Assembly (NCBI GenBank): GCA_029215795.1
Contig: JARDYH010000003.1
Span: forward strand, 17,834,001 to 17,898,000
DNA length: 64,000 nucleotides
DNA from: Anniella stebbinsi
Lineage: Eukaryota; Chordata; Lepidosauria; Squamata; Anniellidae
Reading direction: 5' to 3'
Part shown: positions 1-9,295 of the stretch, piece by piece
Layout of the letters: every line of letters starts with the position of its first letter
Position numbering within the stretch: position 1 is the first letter of the stretch
Program-made: the position numbers and the translations under genes
The notes under the pieces: generated by a model
The model's database searches: none
What the model saw: the letters and a program-made list of their open reading frames with translations, nothing else
What the model was told of the DNA's origin: nothing

Positions 1-130
1 CCCAGCCAAACACTGAAGATTTCTCCTGTTCAAGTTATCATATCCCACTTTCTAAGTCCCTAATTTCTAATTCTCTATAAGTAAGAAGAAGTTATAGGCA
101 GTAATATATGGGTATGTCTGTCTCTCTCAC

Positions 131-280
131 CTGGGTCAAGTCGCACTACAATGACACACAACATGAAAGCAGCCAAAAGTGTCTTTTTGTAGGAGATGGA
201 GCAAAACTGGCCTGCTAAGGATCCCAGCACTCTGCCCAGCTGTGCCAATATCGTCAACATCTTCTGGGACACCGAACCTG
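131..280 (-). CDS. PEX26: PEX26 coding exon 4 (membrane anchor; gene continues off the left edge)
   Basis: PEX26 is the peroxisomal tail-anchored receptor that docks the PEX1-PEX6 AAA ATPase for recycling PEX5. This 150-bp exon encodes residues 229-278 of the lizard protein. It runs from GSVSQKM, matching human GSVSHKF, to the hydrophobic segment TLLAAFMLCVIVV (about residues 262-274), followed by RLDP. This is the C-terminal transmembrane anchor of the family. The acceptor is TTGTACAG at 287-281 and the donor is GTGAGAG at 130-124. Both neighbouring introns are phase 1; the codon split with exon 3 reads G|CA, where human has GAG. Human PEX26 has about 30 more residues on a last exon, which must lie left of position 1. 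The exon is seen directly; gene identity rests on family knowledge. Confidence 0.95.
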
Positions 281-409
281 CTGTACAAGACAACAAAGTT
301 TCACCAGGGAAAACAGCACCAGGTGAGATATTTCTCTCAAAGGTGGCTTTTAAAGTTCTTTCATGACAGGATCTGTGGAAATCACTTTTTCTTAGAGGGC
401 TTCCAGATA

Positions 410-602
410 GTGACCTTGTTTAGATGACACGCTAAACCACGATGGTTAAGCATTTTGAGCAAAACATTATGGCTTAGTGTGTCGTATGAGCCATCCCGAA
501 CCATGGTGGCTACATAACCACGGTTTAAACATGCTCATTAATCATTTGCTGCAAAAGGGTTAGCAGCCTAACCATGGCTTAGCCTGTCATTTTAACAGGT
601 GC
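410..602. mobile_element. GTTCAGAC-type palindromic MITE (degenerate)
   Basis: It begins GACCTTGTTTAGATGACACGC and ends TTAGCCTGTCATTTTAACAG. The interior (GATGGTTAAGCATTTTGAGC, TTGCTGCAAAAGGGTTAGC) matches the copy at 10703-10920. It lies in the last visible PEX26 intron. It has no coding capacity and its terminal inverted repeats are eroded. Confidence 0.7.
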
Positions 603-808
603 AAAGAAGTCATATAAGGACTGCACAGCCATCGCTAATTTCTTGTGGATAAATCCAAGAACAGACTTTGCAACATAGAGCTGATCTGTTACAGACAAGA
701 CTTTAGGTTCACAAAACCTTCGTCATGTCAGAGTTTGTGATGCACTGCACTCTCTGAGCATGTACAGAATGCAAGCACATAGCAGCGGAATGACAGCAGA
801 GCTCACTG
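603..808. other. PEX26 intron, nothing recognised
   Basis: No exon, RNA gene or named repeat is recognised between the MITE and the copia fragment. Confidence 0.4.
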
Positions 809-1252
809 GTAGTAGATAGATATCTTGGTAGTCAGAAAACACTCAGACACAGCAGTGTTTTAAACTACTAAGTTTTACTGTACAAGTATATACAGAGAAG
901 AAACATTCATCTAATCTCTTTACACAGTATTAACTAGCACCAACTACAACTTCTACAACGTCTCATCTAGCATTACTCACATCATCACTCACACTGTTTC
1001 TCCACATGCTGTACATTTATAGCACTGTGGACTTCTCACAGCGTTGGCTGCACATCTCTCTATATGTTGCTATGCTTTCTAGCACGCAGGGAAGAATACC
1101 AAATGACCTTGGTCTTTAAGTGCTTACTAGCTGCACTTGATTTGGCAACTGTACAGAGTACTTGAGATATCAAGTCATCTTATGTCTCTCTTTTTGCTTA
1201 GTAACAGAAAAAATACATTTGCTTTTACATTAAACCAAATAAAATCTTAACA
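809..1252 (-). repeat. Probable copia 3' LTR
   Basis: A polypurine run ending AGAAAAG is followed at 1252 on the minus strand by TGTTAAGATTT, the expected LTR start. A TATAAA-like string lies near 1020. The end may be at 855 (TTTAAAACA) or about 809; neither was proven. Confidence 0.45.
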
Positions 1253-1284
1253 CTTTTCTTTTTTTCTGTAACTAACAAACATTT

Positions 1285-1542
1285 TTATTTTGTCTGATAT
1301 TTTAGTATTTTAAGCTGTTTTGTTAATTGTTTGTGTCTTTGTATATTCAAAGGTTTTGTCAATATATCAGCTACATTTACTTTGGTGTTACAATAAACAA
1401 GTTCAATCAATTTATCATGTACAGCTTGTCTTACATTGCAGTAACGAATATCGACATGTTTACTCTTTGCGTTCACTTTTTCAGACATTGCTATATGAAT
1501 GCAAGTCTGATTGTTTTTAAAAACTTTAATTGGAGTTTTCAT
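1285..1542 (-). pseudogene. copia RNase H C-terminal domain
   Basis: This open frame reads NNQTCIHIA, SKHVDIRYCNVRQ and VNVADILTKPL. These are the standard copia RNase H endings (DNxSxIxxA, KHIDIRYHFVR, ADxLTKPL). The first aspartate of the DN motif is Asn here. A polypurine tract and the probable LTR follow immediately. Confidence 0.85.
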
Positions 1543-2026
1543 TTGTAACTTTATATTTTTTAATAATTGGATGAACTAAATTATTTCTGTACAAGCTTCA
1601 GACAATGCTGAGAACTCAGCTTCTGAGGTAGACAGGGCAATTAATCGTTGTTTTCTGGATTTTTACTTTATTAAACTGTTGCTCAGTTTTATTACAATTC
1701 TTGAGGTGGATTTCTTGTCTTGATTGTCACTAGTTCAGTCACTGTCTGTGTAACATTTTAGTGATAATGTGTCTAATGGTCTTAATTTTAAAGACACATT
1801 AATATTTTTTAAGTACTTGAGTACTTTTTTAACTGCTTGTTAGGCACTATTCGTTGGTTTGGACATAAATTTGCTCAATATGCTAACTGCATTAGCTAAA
1901 TCTGGCCTAGACTATTGAGCTAAATAGAGTAGATTTTTTATTGCTGACTGGTATAGGTCTCTGTCACAAAATTCTGTGTCATTGTTATTATATTGGAAAT
2001 TAGCTACCATGGGAGTTTTTATATTT

Positions 2027-2572
2027 TTACATTTTTTTTATATGGAATTTTGCAAGCAGATTTCTGACTTTCTGTTTTTGACTTAACACATAAGCTCTTT
2101 TTTGCTTTGTGACTTTTATTCTTAGGTAGTCATGGATTGGACTCAAATTTTTTAATTCAAAATGTCTACTCAGTTGCTTTGCAAATTTTTTAATTTGAGT
2201 TTTTGTTTTTGAAATTAAACATATATCATCTATAAAAGATAACAACCACATTTGTTTACTGTTGGCACTTTTTGTATATAAACATGGATCAGTTATTTTA
2301 TTTTTGAATCTTATTGATTCTAATGCTTCATGCAAGCACTGGTTCTAGTTTTTTGCTGATTGTTTTAAACTATAGATAGCTCTGTTTAATTTGTACACAG
2401 AGCCTGGCACATTTGACTCATAACTAGGGATTTGAGCTATGTAAATCTTTTCTTGTAATGGTGCATTTAAATATGCTGTCTTTATATCAAAATGATTCAC
2501 TTGACAATCATATTTTGCAGCTAGAGTTAGCATTACTCTCATTATCTGGCTGAGCTGGAGGGTCACAGACAA
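2027..2572 (-). pseudogene. copia reverse transcriptase remnant
   Basis: Two open pieces are separated by a stop near 2340. The first has RVMLTLAAKYD, HFDIKTAYLNAPL and YKLNRAIYSLKQ, the copia RT motifs usually read as FDVKTAFLNG and LYGLKQ. The second has FIDDICLI, in the position of the catalytic YVDDLLI block, and HFELKNL. The N-terminal part of RT and all of integrase are absent. Confidence 0.85.
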
Positions 2573-2675
2573 CTGTCTATAAATCTTCCCTCCTTAGATA
2601 TTGTTCTATTTTAATGCTCCAAGCCAGATAATTGTTTTCATTTAGACGATTGAGTGGTAACATACTCATCGACAT
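2556..2675 (-). pseudogene. copia gag N-terminus (broken)
   Basis: The frame from the ATG at 2675 reads LNENNYLAWSIKIEQYL, the conserved beginning of copia-type gag (pattern NYxxWxxxIexyL), then REDL and an in-frame TAG where the family has Trp. About 40 codons remain before the sequence passes into RT at a short shared string (about 2545-2556). Confidence 0.75.
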
Positions 2676-2883
2676 ACTTCCTGCTATCTCAAATTACTGC
2701 ACACAGATGTCTTGCTTGCTTTTCAGCTCTCAGCCCCTCCAAGGCACTCAGCAACGACACTCACTGAACTGCAGGTTTGAGAAGTCACTCTTTACTTCTA
2801 GGATTCTCACAACGCTCTGCCACCTTGCAGGGAGTCTTCTAGGCTGTCTGGACAGGCTTGGCAGCCCTAGCAGCTCTAGCATA

Positions 2884-2937
2884 ATATTATAACCCAAAAG
2901 GGGTCATCCCATGAAGCTGACTGGTGAGAGATTCAGG
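2884..2937 (-). repeat. 3' fragment of the AAGAACATAAGAA-type repeat
   Basis: This is an almost exact inverted match to 3590-3643 (TCTCACCAGTCAGCTTCATG region). It is a truncated second copy, in opposite orientation, next to the copia fragment. Confidence 0.8.
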
Positions 2938-3268
2938 GCAGACATGTAACAAAAGTTGCTCTATGCCACAAAAGCTGATACCACAGTACATTTGTTAATC
3001 TCTAAAGTGCATCACTCCAGCCAACTGATTTTTTATGCCTGCAAACCAAGAGCCAATTTGTGCGATACAAAGGGGTAGAGGAGCCTGTGGGAAGTGGCTT
3101 GCCTCTCTCAATCATACTTACTGATTGGACCTTTTGATAACCTCATCAAGTTTAACTGCACCGACTGAAATTTCAGCCTCTGTGCGCAGCCTTTCCTAAT
3201 GGGTCAGGGGCAGCCAAGAAACCAAGACTAACAGAACAAATCAGCCAGATTTTAACAGAAGCTGCCAA

Positions 3269-3660
3269 GAGAACATAAGAAGAACCATGCTGGATCAGAC
3301 CAAGGGTCCATCTAGTCCAGCATTCTGTTCACATGGTGGCCAACCAGCTGCCTGTGGGAAACCCACAATCAGGACTTGTTCCCCAGCAACTGGCATAGAT
3401 ATGCTTAGTGCCTCTGGTACTGGAGGTAGCATAGAGCCATCAGGACTGGTAGTCATTGATAATGTTCTCCTCCAGGAATTTATCCAACCCCCTTTGAAAG
3501 GGGGTGGCCATCACTACATCTTGTGGTAGCAAATTCTACAGCCTGACTGTGCACTGTGTGAAGAAGTCCTTCCTTTTATCTGCCCTGAATCTCTCACCAG
3601 TCAGCTTCATGGGATGACCCCTTTTGGGTTATAATATTATGAGAGAGGGAGAAAAATAGG
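3269..3660 (+). repeat. AAGAACATAAGAA-type SINE-like interspersed repeat, long copy
   Basis: The copy runs from GAACATAAGAAGAACCATGC through GGATCAGACCAAGGGTCC, GGAATTTATCCAACCCCC and TCACCAGTCAGCTTCATGGG to a GA-rich end. It is the most complete of at least six copies in the window (also 7622, 20470, 37905, 39723 and 45785). No tRNA boxes are evident, so class is unresolved; it may derive from a CR1-like LINE end. Confidence 0.75.
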
Positions 3661-3764
3661 AGTTACTCTAGAATGCAGGCACATGCGCAAAAGCCTTCAC
3701 AGAAGATTATAGGTATGCTTAGACATCCATGGCTAGCTGCAAGATTGACCAAAACAAAGCCTAC

Positions 3765-4078
3765 CCAGTCGCTGCTTCCACACCATTTCTGTCTGTTCCT
3801 CGGGTACTGGGCAATCCTCTTCCTGTTGCAACCACAGATACTTCTTCTCTGTAATGCTCTCATGCGCCTCCAGCTGCTGCTCCTTGCTCAGTGCTTTGCA
3901 GCTTCGTAGCAGCTCCTCAGCCTCTGCAAAGTGCCCAAGCGGCAACAGCACATGGAACAGATGAAGCTGGACCAACAGGCCATAACTAGGCACGTGCCGA
4001 TTAGCCGGGGAACATAACCAGTCACCGCCAACTTCTAGCATCACGTGAGGCTCTTCCACTCTGCTATGCAAGAGGATA
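3765..4078 (-). CDS. PEX26: PEX26 coding exon 3
   Basis: This 314-bp exon covers about residues 125-229, part of the cytosolic domain of the PEX1-PEX6 docking protein. Visible matches to the mammalian protein include ILLHSRVEEP, VMLEVGGDWL, the SPANRHVPSYG stretch and VLLPLGHFAEAEELL (human VLLPLGCLSEAEELV). It starts after CCCTCTTAG, completing the split codon TG|T (Cys), and ends CTGG before GTAGGC (phase 1). The frame is open throughout. The C-terminal third is rich in Glu, Gln and Lys and more diverged from human, as expected for the linker before the anchor. The flanking introns hold the copia fragment on the exon 4 side and a tRNA-SINE and LINE tail on the exon 2 side. Confidence 0.95.
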
Positions 4079-4185
4079 CTAAGAGGGAACACAACAACAC
4101 TGTAATACTGTTGTATAAGAACACATTTGTATTGACATAGTACTTTTCCTATGCATTCTCAAAGCACTTGACATTATGACTGGGT

Positions 4186-4330
4186 TCAGACAACATGATA
4201 GTCGATGGTTGGTTATTTAACCCACCATGGGCTATTGTGTTGCGTGGAGGGAGTTTTTTAACAAACGTTTGGTTATTTGGCCAAAATAATCAATGCAAAT
4301 AACCAACGCGGTGCATATGAAATTTCTCCT
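4186..4330. mobile_element. GTTCAGAC-type MITE relative
   Basis: GGTTCAGACAACATGATAG begins the element, with a TTGGTTATTTAACC and CCACCATGGG core. The right end is not clear. It lies between PEX26 coding exons 3 and 2. Confidence 0.5.
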
Positions 4331-4385
4331 GGGATTCTGCTGTTATCTCCCCACCCCATCCATGCTCCATAAAGGGCAATGCAAA

Positions 4386-4420
4386 GCTATACTCACTTCT
4401 AGAGGTGAGTATAGCTACGT
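4386..4420. repeat. Short hairpin
   Basis: GCTATACTCAC and GTGAGTATAGC face each other across a 10-bp loop, a perfect 11-bp stem. Confidence 0.7.
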
Positions 4421-4493
4421 TTGCCTTCCTAGTATAAAATAATTGGGTAGGTTGACGTTTTCAAATCCAAGGTGCAAAAGCAGGAGAACACCC

Positions 4494-4802
4494 AAACTAG
4501 ACCCCCAAATTGACTGAATTTTCCCCAAATGCTAGAACAAAGATTTTATTTGCAAAAAGCCCAACACATACTGTAATGATCTATAAGTTTTTTAAAGCTT
4601 AAATGTATGCACAGGCCTATTTGTAATGGCCTTTATTTTTACAATGCATATATACTTGCGGTAATGTGTTGTCCTTTATTATTTTCGCAGCCCACTAAAG
4701 AAGGCCTTAAAATAAAAAAATAAGTCAAAACATGTTGGGCTTTTTACAAACAAAAACGTGGTTCTAGCATCCTGAGATGTTTCTCTCAATTTGGGGGCCT
4801 TT
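4494..4802. mobile_element. Fold-back MITE, unnamed family
   Basis: About 70 bp at the left (ACCCCCAAATTGACTG, AAAAAGCCCAACA) recurs inverted at the right (TGTTGGGCTTTTTACAAAC, CAATTTGGGGGCC). The middle is AT-rich and non-coding. Confidence 0.65.
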
Positions 4803-4829
4803 TCAAAGCCAGCCATCTCCCCTTTGGCA

Positions 4830-5032
4830 ACAGACTACAGCTCAGTGGTAGAGCATATATTTTGCATGCAGGAGGTCCCAGGTTCAATCCAAGGCAGCTC
4901 CTGCTAAAAGGATCAGGTAATGATCCTTCTCTTCCAGAGACCCTGGAGAGTTGCTGCTAGTCAGAGCCGACAATATTGGCTTAGATGGACAAACAGGCTG
5001 GCCTGGTGTAAGGTAGCTTCCTGTGTTTTTTA
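4830..5032 (+). repeat. tRNA-derived SINE (tRNA-Ala-like head)
   Basis: Pol III boxes are visible: A box AGCTCAGTGGTAGAGC (about 4839) and B box GGTTCAATCC (4881-4890), with the anticodon-loop region TTTTGCATGC resembling tRNA-Ala(TGC). The body ends AGGTAGCTTCCTGTG. The family is also at 22985 and 36480. It is a SINE, not a functional tRNA: there is no acceptor-stem pairing and a long unrelated body. Confidence 0.85.
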
Positions 5033-5084
5033 CTACATACCTGAAAAATAATAGACAGTGACTATTATAGCTAGGTATAATTTA

Positions 5085-5246
5085 AATGATATTGTATTTA
5101 TAACCTGTTTTTATGCTTTTTATGGTTTTAAATTTTGTATATAATTTTTTTAAGGTTCAGTGTTTTTAATTTTTGTAAACTGCCCAGAGAGCTTCGGCTA
5201 TGGGGAGGTATATAAATGGAAATAATAATAATAATAATAATAATAG
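5085..5246 (+). repeat. LINE 3' tail with (ATA)n end
   Basis: TGTAAACTGCCCAGAGAGC TTCGGCTATG is the common reptile LINE (CR1/L2-like) 3' tail, followed by an (AAT)n run at 5220-5246. The same tail recurs on both strands throughout the window. Confidence 0.75.
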
Positions 5247-5579
5247 GTGATTTAAGCCAGGAAGCAGACCTTGATGCACTGATCAGTTTTGGAGAACTTT
5301 GGTGATTTAATAGTGACAATGAACTGACTTATTTTGAAGAACATGAGTGATTTAAGCCAGGAGTGGGTAAAAGGCAGACTATGGAACACTAATAAGTTTG
5401 GGAGAACTATCTATCACCTGCTAGTTGCTGGAATTCTTGCAAAGGATGCTAGACTAGGTAGAACTTAAACTAAGTCAGCAGGGAACCATGAAATTCCCTG
5501 TGTGACCTTGGCCTAATCACTCACTCTCCCCTTAAACTACCTCACAAGTGCGAGAATAAAAGGGGTGTGTGAGGGTGGA

Positions 5580-5606
5580 GACATATATATATATATATAT
5601 ATATAT
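5580..5606. repeat. (AT)n microsatellite
   Basis: An uninterrupted AT dinucleotide run in a PEX26 intron. Confidence 0.95.
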
Positions 5607-5739
5607 TACCTTGAGCTTCTTGGAAGAAAGGTGAGGTACAAATGTAGCTGCTATTATCATCATCCTTATTATTATTGATGATGATAATGATGTTCTGCAC
5701 GATCACTTTATACAAATTTAGCTGGCCTGCTGCAGAAGG

Positions 5740-5850
5740 ATTTATGATTGTTTTTAAACTGTTTTAATTAAGTTTTTATTTTAGTCTTATTATGGTTAGT
5801 TTCCTTAAATGTGGAAAGGTGGGATACAAATCAAAGAAATAATAGTTGTG
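5740..5850 (+). repeat. LINE 3' tail, diverged
   Basis: TTTAAACTGTTTTAATTAAG through GTGGGATACAAATCAAAG resembles the LINE tail family. Confidence 0.5.
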
Positions 5851-6065
5851 TCTCAACTGTTAAAGAGATTTCAAATATGCACTCTAGCTTTGCAAATTTA
5901 ATACACTTGGTGGACCATGGGGATTCTAGTAAATAATAAGATTATGTTATTATTACATTATACCCCAACTTTCCATTTAAAAATGCTCAATAGAACATGC
6001 AAGATTAAATTCAACCCTTCTTTATTTAAGCAACATTCATCTGGAAGACACAGATCTAATTTACA

Positions 6066-6260
6066 CTGAAGTAGTAAACTGATGCGAGACTGTACCACTT
6101 CAGACTGCAAATGGTAATGGGGAGGGTGTAATCATATGATTGAATGCATTTCCATCCCAAAAAACCAAATCCCTGCACACAAAGAAATAGAATCCAGGAG
6201 AAGGCTAAGGCATAACCATTCTCCCTGGTATCTTGCTTTCTATGTGGAGTGCATTTTTTT
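6066..6260. mobile_element. CACTTCAGACTG-type MITE, partial
   Basis: GTACCACTTCAGACTGCAAA and the CCCTGCA block match the better preserved copy at 18216-18495. It lies just downstream of PEX26 exon 2 on the transcribed strand. Confidence 0.5.
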
Positions 6261-6368
6261 TTTGGTATGGAATTCAGTCAGTTATACCAACCACAGCCCC
6301 ACCTGCAGGCTGGAGTTGTACAGACCAGAAATAGGTTTACTAAGCACAGAGGTAAGAGGGGAACCCAC

Positions 6369-6509
6369 CACAGCTCCAGAATTTTGGGAGGCCAGAGTTC
6401 AGGATCAGGGTAGTATTTAAGGATCCAAGGGAGCACTTCTCTCCATCTATTCATCTCTGCCAGAGCCTGGATACCCACAACGCACAAGGAGCATTTCAGT
6501 TCTTCAGAG
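6369..6509 (-). CDS. PEX26: PEX26 coding exon 2
   Basis: This 141-bp exon contains the most conserved part of PEX26 visible here: the peptide [19 protein letters not shown], which differs from human only at MN versus MD. It is followed by [11 protein letters not shown] and PPKILELC (human PPKVLELC), the last Cys being split with exon 3. The acceptor is TCGACCAG at 6517-6510 and the donor is GTGGGT at 6368-6363. The phases (2 in, 2 out) fit the neighbouring exons exactly. This helical cytosolic region lies in the part of human PEX26 reported to contact PEX6. No frameshift or stop is seen. Confidence 0.96.
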
Positions 6510-6716
6510 CTGGTCGAGCAAAGAGACACAAAAGACAAGAATTGTGTGAGGAACCACACTCCTGCAAGCAATATCCTAATCATGAGCTGGAACTCCACCC
6601 TCTGCCCCACAACTACACATTGAGATTTTCTGTTTACAGATCACAGATCTGCTGATAGAAAGCTTTATTTCAGTACTGCAAGGGTGCTGAAATTCAGATT
6701 TTAGCAAGTATTAAGC

Positions 6717-7360
6717 CTGGTTCATATATAACTCTAAGCTATGATGTGGTTTGTTGTGATCTGGCTTGTCGTTGTATCTGAACTGATCCCTATAAACAGA
6801 CCAAGTATAAATCACAGATAGAAGCCATAGTTTGTTGTTGGCTTACAAAGTCTGGATTGTCTGGTCTGTCGGAGGTTAGACAAATTGACAGTCTTCATGA
6901 ATTTAAGAGAGTCATGAAGACTGTCCTCTTCCGACAGGCCTATCCAGATGAATTTTAAGATGTTTTTAATGTTGTATTGTTCTCTTGCTTTTTAAAAATT
7001 TTAACTGTTGTGATTTTTTATGTTTATATTGTTGCTGTTCCCCGCCTCGATCCGGAGGGAGAGGCGGGTTACAAATAATAATAATTATTATTATTATTAA
7101 ACTATTATTCGTTGTGATGTCTCACTGTAGAACTGTGGCTTATCCCTGGCTAGCTGGCGCTGTTACCTGCCCTGAAACAGAGGCTCCCAGCAAAAGCAGC
7201 CTGAAAACAAAACCACCATGAAAGCTAGCAAAATGAGCAGGAGAGAAACAAACCAGAATTAGGGAAACAATCTGCAGTTTGTTTCCTCGTCTGCAAGACA
7301 AGTCATGGCTAAAACAACAAACCATGATTAACATAAAACATAGGTTAGCATTACATGCGA
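6717..7360. mobile_element. GTTCA-type MITE split by a LINE tail
   Basis: Left part CTGGTTCATATATAACTC and right part ending GGTTAGCATTACATGCG appear to be the two ends of one palindromic element. A LINE tail (6880-7098) interrupts them. The pairing is diverged. Confidence 0.4.
6880..7098 (+). repeat. LINE 3' end (CR1/L2-like)
   Basis: TCCTCTTCCGACAGGCCTAT, a T-rich stretch and GAGAGGCGGGTTACAAATAA ending in (AAT)n form a typical reptile LINE 3' terminus. Confidence 0.7.
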
Positions 7361-7367
7361 ATGCAGC

Positions 7368-7409
7368 TTGTGTGTGTGTGTGTGAGTGTGTGTGTGAGAG
7401 AGAGAGAGA
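7368..7409. repeat. (TG)n(AG)n microsatellite
   Basis: TG run followed by a GA run. Confidence 0.95.
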
Positions 7410-7475
7410 ATAGCCATGACAATTAAAAAATTGTTAAGATTTGCAGGACAAATATATCCTAGGGGTGGAAGGGTG

Positions 7476-7612
7476 CTGTTATTATTATTATTTATTCCAT
7501 TTATATACCGCCCCATAGCCGAAGCTCTCTGGGCGGTTTACAAAAATTAAGAAGATTGGACATGAAAAAACAGATATACAAAATTTAAAACCATAAAAAG
7601 CATACAAATGTT
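7476..7612 (-). repeat. LINE 3' tail
   Basis: (ATT)n, then TATACCGCCCCATAGCCGAA and TCTGGGCGGTTTACAAAAAT: the tail family in reverse orientation. Confidence 0.8.
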
Positions 7613-7621
7613 ATAAATGTC

Positions 7622-7720
7622 CTACTTTTGGGGTTCCTGTGCGCAGCTAGTTGGCCACTGTGTGAACAAAGTGCATAACTAGATGGACACTTGGTCAGAT
7701 CCAGCAGGGATTTTCTTATT
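7622..7720 (-). repeat. AAGAACATAAGAA-type repeat fragment, cut by the next element
   Basis: GGCCACTGTGTGAACAAAGT and TTGGTCAGATCCAGCAGGG run towards the repeat's 5' end, which stops at TTCTTAT where the GC-rich transposon begins. Confidence 0.75.
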
Positions 7721-8823
7721 GCCTTGTCTCCACACGAGACGTTTAATGCTCTTTGAAGGCTCATTATAAATTTTACCTCCACACCAGCGGAGCGCAAAAC
7801 GGGCGTAGAGGCGCGTTATTTCCCCAATTATGCGCATTATCGAATGCGCGTTAAATAGCGACTTTTATTTTGCTCCGGCCGTTAAAGCGCATTTTGACTG
7901 CTGCCGCCGCTGTCAAAAGCCCTCCCCCAGCTGCAACGCCGCAGATTGGGGGATCAGCCAGTCGTGGCGGACGTGCAGCCAGCGAGCGAGCTCTCGAGGA
8001 GGTCGCTCCTCGCTCTGTCTTTCGGCTCGCGGGGTGAGGAAGGCTCAACTCTGCTGCCTCCTCCTCCTCCTCCTCGCCCCCGGCAGCAGCAGCCTCTGCA
8101 GGGCCGGGAGGGGGGGGTGAGCGAGCAATTCACAAACAGGGATGCGGAGCGTGCTGGCGGCGCCCCCCACAGCCCACCCCACGCAGAGAAAGAGAGAGAG
8201 AGCTCAGGTTGGCGAGGAAGAGAGCGGAAGGAATAGGGAATTGCGAGGATGGGGCGGCGGGGGAAAGAGAAATCCTCGCAAGAATAACACTAATACTTCT
8301 AATAATAATGTGATCGAGGCCCCTCCTTCGCTCCGCCTCCTCCTCCCCCCCCCCCCCCCCAGCGTTGCAGCAGCCAAAGCAAGGAGCCAGATGACAAAGC
8401 TTGGCAGGTCTGTCTGTTGCTGCTGCAGTCATTCAAAGCCGAGTGTGTGTGTGTGTGTGTGTGCTTTCCCTGCTCCTCCCTCCCTCCCTCCGTCCGTCCT
8501 CCCTCCCGCCGCTCTGCCCCCAAGGTTCCTGCCTTCCCATTCCCCAAACCCAGCGCTGCCAAGCCCGATCACAAGCTCTCCCCCACCGACGGTTCAAAAA
8601 TATCAAACGCAAAACGCGGGGGGCGCTTCAAGAACAGCTCATCGGGAGGGTGGCAGGGGAAGAGAGAGCGAGAGAGCGAGAGAAACGGACTTGACAGCCT
8701 GCCAGAGGGAAGGGGAGGGGAGCGCCGCCTCTCGTGCAGAGGTATTAGGCGTAAAGGCGCTTCAGGGATAGTGCGCCCAATCGCCTAACCGGGCGCAAAA
8801 GCGAATTCTTGTGGAGGGGACCC
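7721..8823. mobile_element. Harbinger-like MITE carrying a captured GC-rich segment
   Basis: The outer parts (7721-7900 and 8723-8823) match both ends of the 356-bp element at 15695-16050, in the opposite orientation. Shared blocks include GCGCATTATCGAATGCGCG, TTTTATTTTGCTCCG and GGGCGCAAAAGCGAATTC versus GGATTCGCTTTTGCACC there. The 822 bp between (7901-8722) has no counterpart there. Terminal repeats read GGGTCCCCTCCACAAG at the right end and a worn form on the left. No transposase is present. No clean target duplication is visible. It sits in the PEX26 intron next to the start-codon exon. Confidence 0.75.
7901..8722. other. CpG-island-like DNA inside the MITE
   Basis: The segment is rich in CpG and G+C and contains GA-rich and CT-rich tracts, a C16-type homopolymer (8346-8360), (TG)n at 8442-8463 and TCGGCTCGCGG|GTGAGG, a donor-like site near 8033. 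Its composition resembles a vertebrate promoter and first exon. The long open frames across it are low-complexity and not believable proteins. The donor gene was not recognised. Confidence 0.6.
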
Positions 8824-8894
8824 AAGACACAGGGTTTGGCCCTCACTCTTCTGCCGCTCACGCTAGCAAGTACCAGAGTGACCTTGCAGACATT

Positions 8895-9000
8895 GTTGAC
8901 TCCAGTTTCTATCAGCCCCAGCCAGCATGGCCAATGTTCAGGGTTGGCCGGAGTTGTAGCCCAACAACATCTGGAGAGCTACAGGTTCACCAACCTGGCT
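8895..9000. mobile_element. CAGCC-type hAT MITE remnant
   Basis: CAGCCCCAGCCAGCATGGCC, GGAGTTGTAGCCCAACAAC and ACATCTGGAGAG are the inner blocks of the family best seen at 43621-43762. Confidence 0.6.
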
Positions 9001-9065
9001 TTAAAGGGAAAACAACTATACAGCCCCTTCCCAGTTCCTCCATCCCAGTTAACTTCAGCACATAC

Positions 9066-9295
9066 CTGTTGGAGTCTTCGCTCTCAGGGTCTCCCACGAG
9101 GCTCTCACAGCCTTTCTCACACCTGTCCACGGCAGCAGCAAAGTCCCTGTGCATCACTAGTAGATCGGCCGCTTCCTCCAGTAAAGAAGCCGCTTGGGAT
9201 GCCGTCGGAGACAGAGACCCAGGCTCGCTGCTTCGTAGAAGGCTCCCTGCCCCGCCGGCTCCAGCGAATGCCACAGACCAATCCTTCCTCATCAT
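9066..9295 (-). CDS. PEX26: PEX26 coding exon 1 (start codon exon)
   Basis: This exon carries the PEX26 start and 76 complete codons. The protein begins MMRKD. It then has GSLLRSSEP (human GPLRSSEP) and LLEEAADLLVMHRDF (human LLEEAADLLVVHLDF), the family's N-terminal signature helix. Two ATG codons stand in tandem at 9295 and 9292; I chose the first. The exon ends CTCCAACAG before GTATGTGC at 9065, leaving phase 2, which joins AG|C to exon 2. The exon probably starts at 9297, just two bases before the ATG, after the acceptor CCACTTAG. The ATG would then lie in the second exon of the transcript, as in human PEX26. Confidence 0.94.

Larger units (their letters stand above)
809..2700 (-). mobile_element. 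Ty1/copia retrotransposon, internally deleted, inside a PEX26 intron
   Basis: In minus-strand order this element shows a gag start (2675-2556), a reverse transcriptase core (2572-2027), the C-terminal RNase H domain (1542-1285), a polypurine tract (1270-1253) and a probable 3' LTR starting TGTTAAGA at 1252. The rest of gag, protease and integrase are missing, and gag abuts RT directly. There are several stops and frame breaks, so it cannot move on its own. The left LTR edge is uncertain (about 809 or 855) and no second LTR is clear, so target-site duplications cannot be given. Confidence 0.85.

Noticed and set aside
1..120. Last PEX26 exon at the left edge
   Set aside because: An AG at the edge (TCTTCAG at about position 13 on the minus strand) leaves only 12 bases, with no match to the expected C-terminal tail.
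4838..4905. tRNA-Ala gene
   Set aside because: A and B boxes are present but no acceptor stem pairs; the rest matches a SINE family with copies at 22985 and 36480.
8142..8771. Long open frames across the GC-rich MITE interior on both strands
   Set aside because: Low-complexity Pro, Ser, Arg and Cys runs produced by GA, CT, poly-C and TG tracts; overlapping frames are equally open. No domain.
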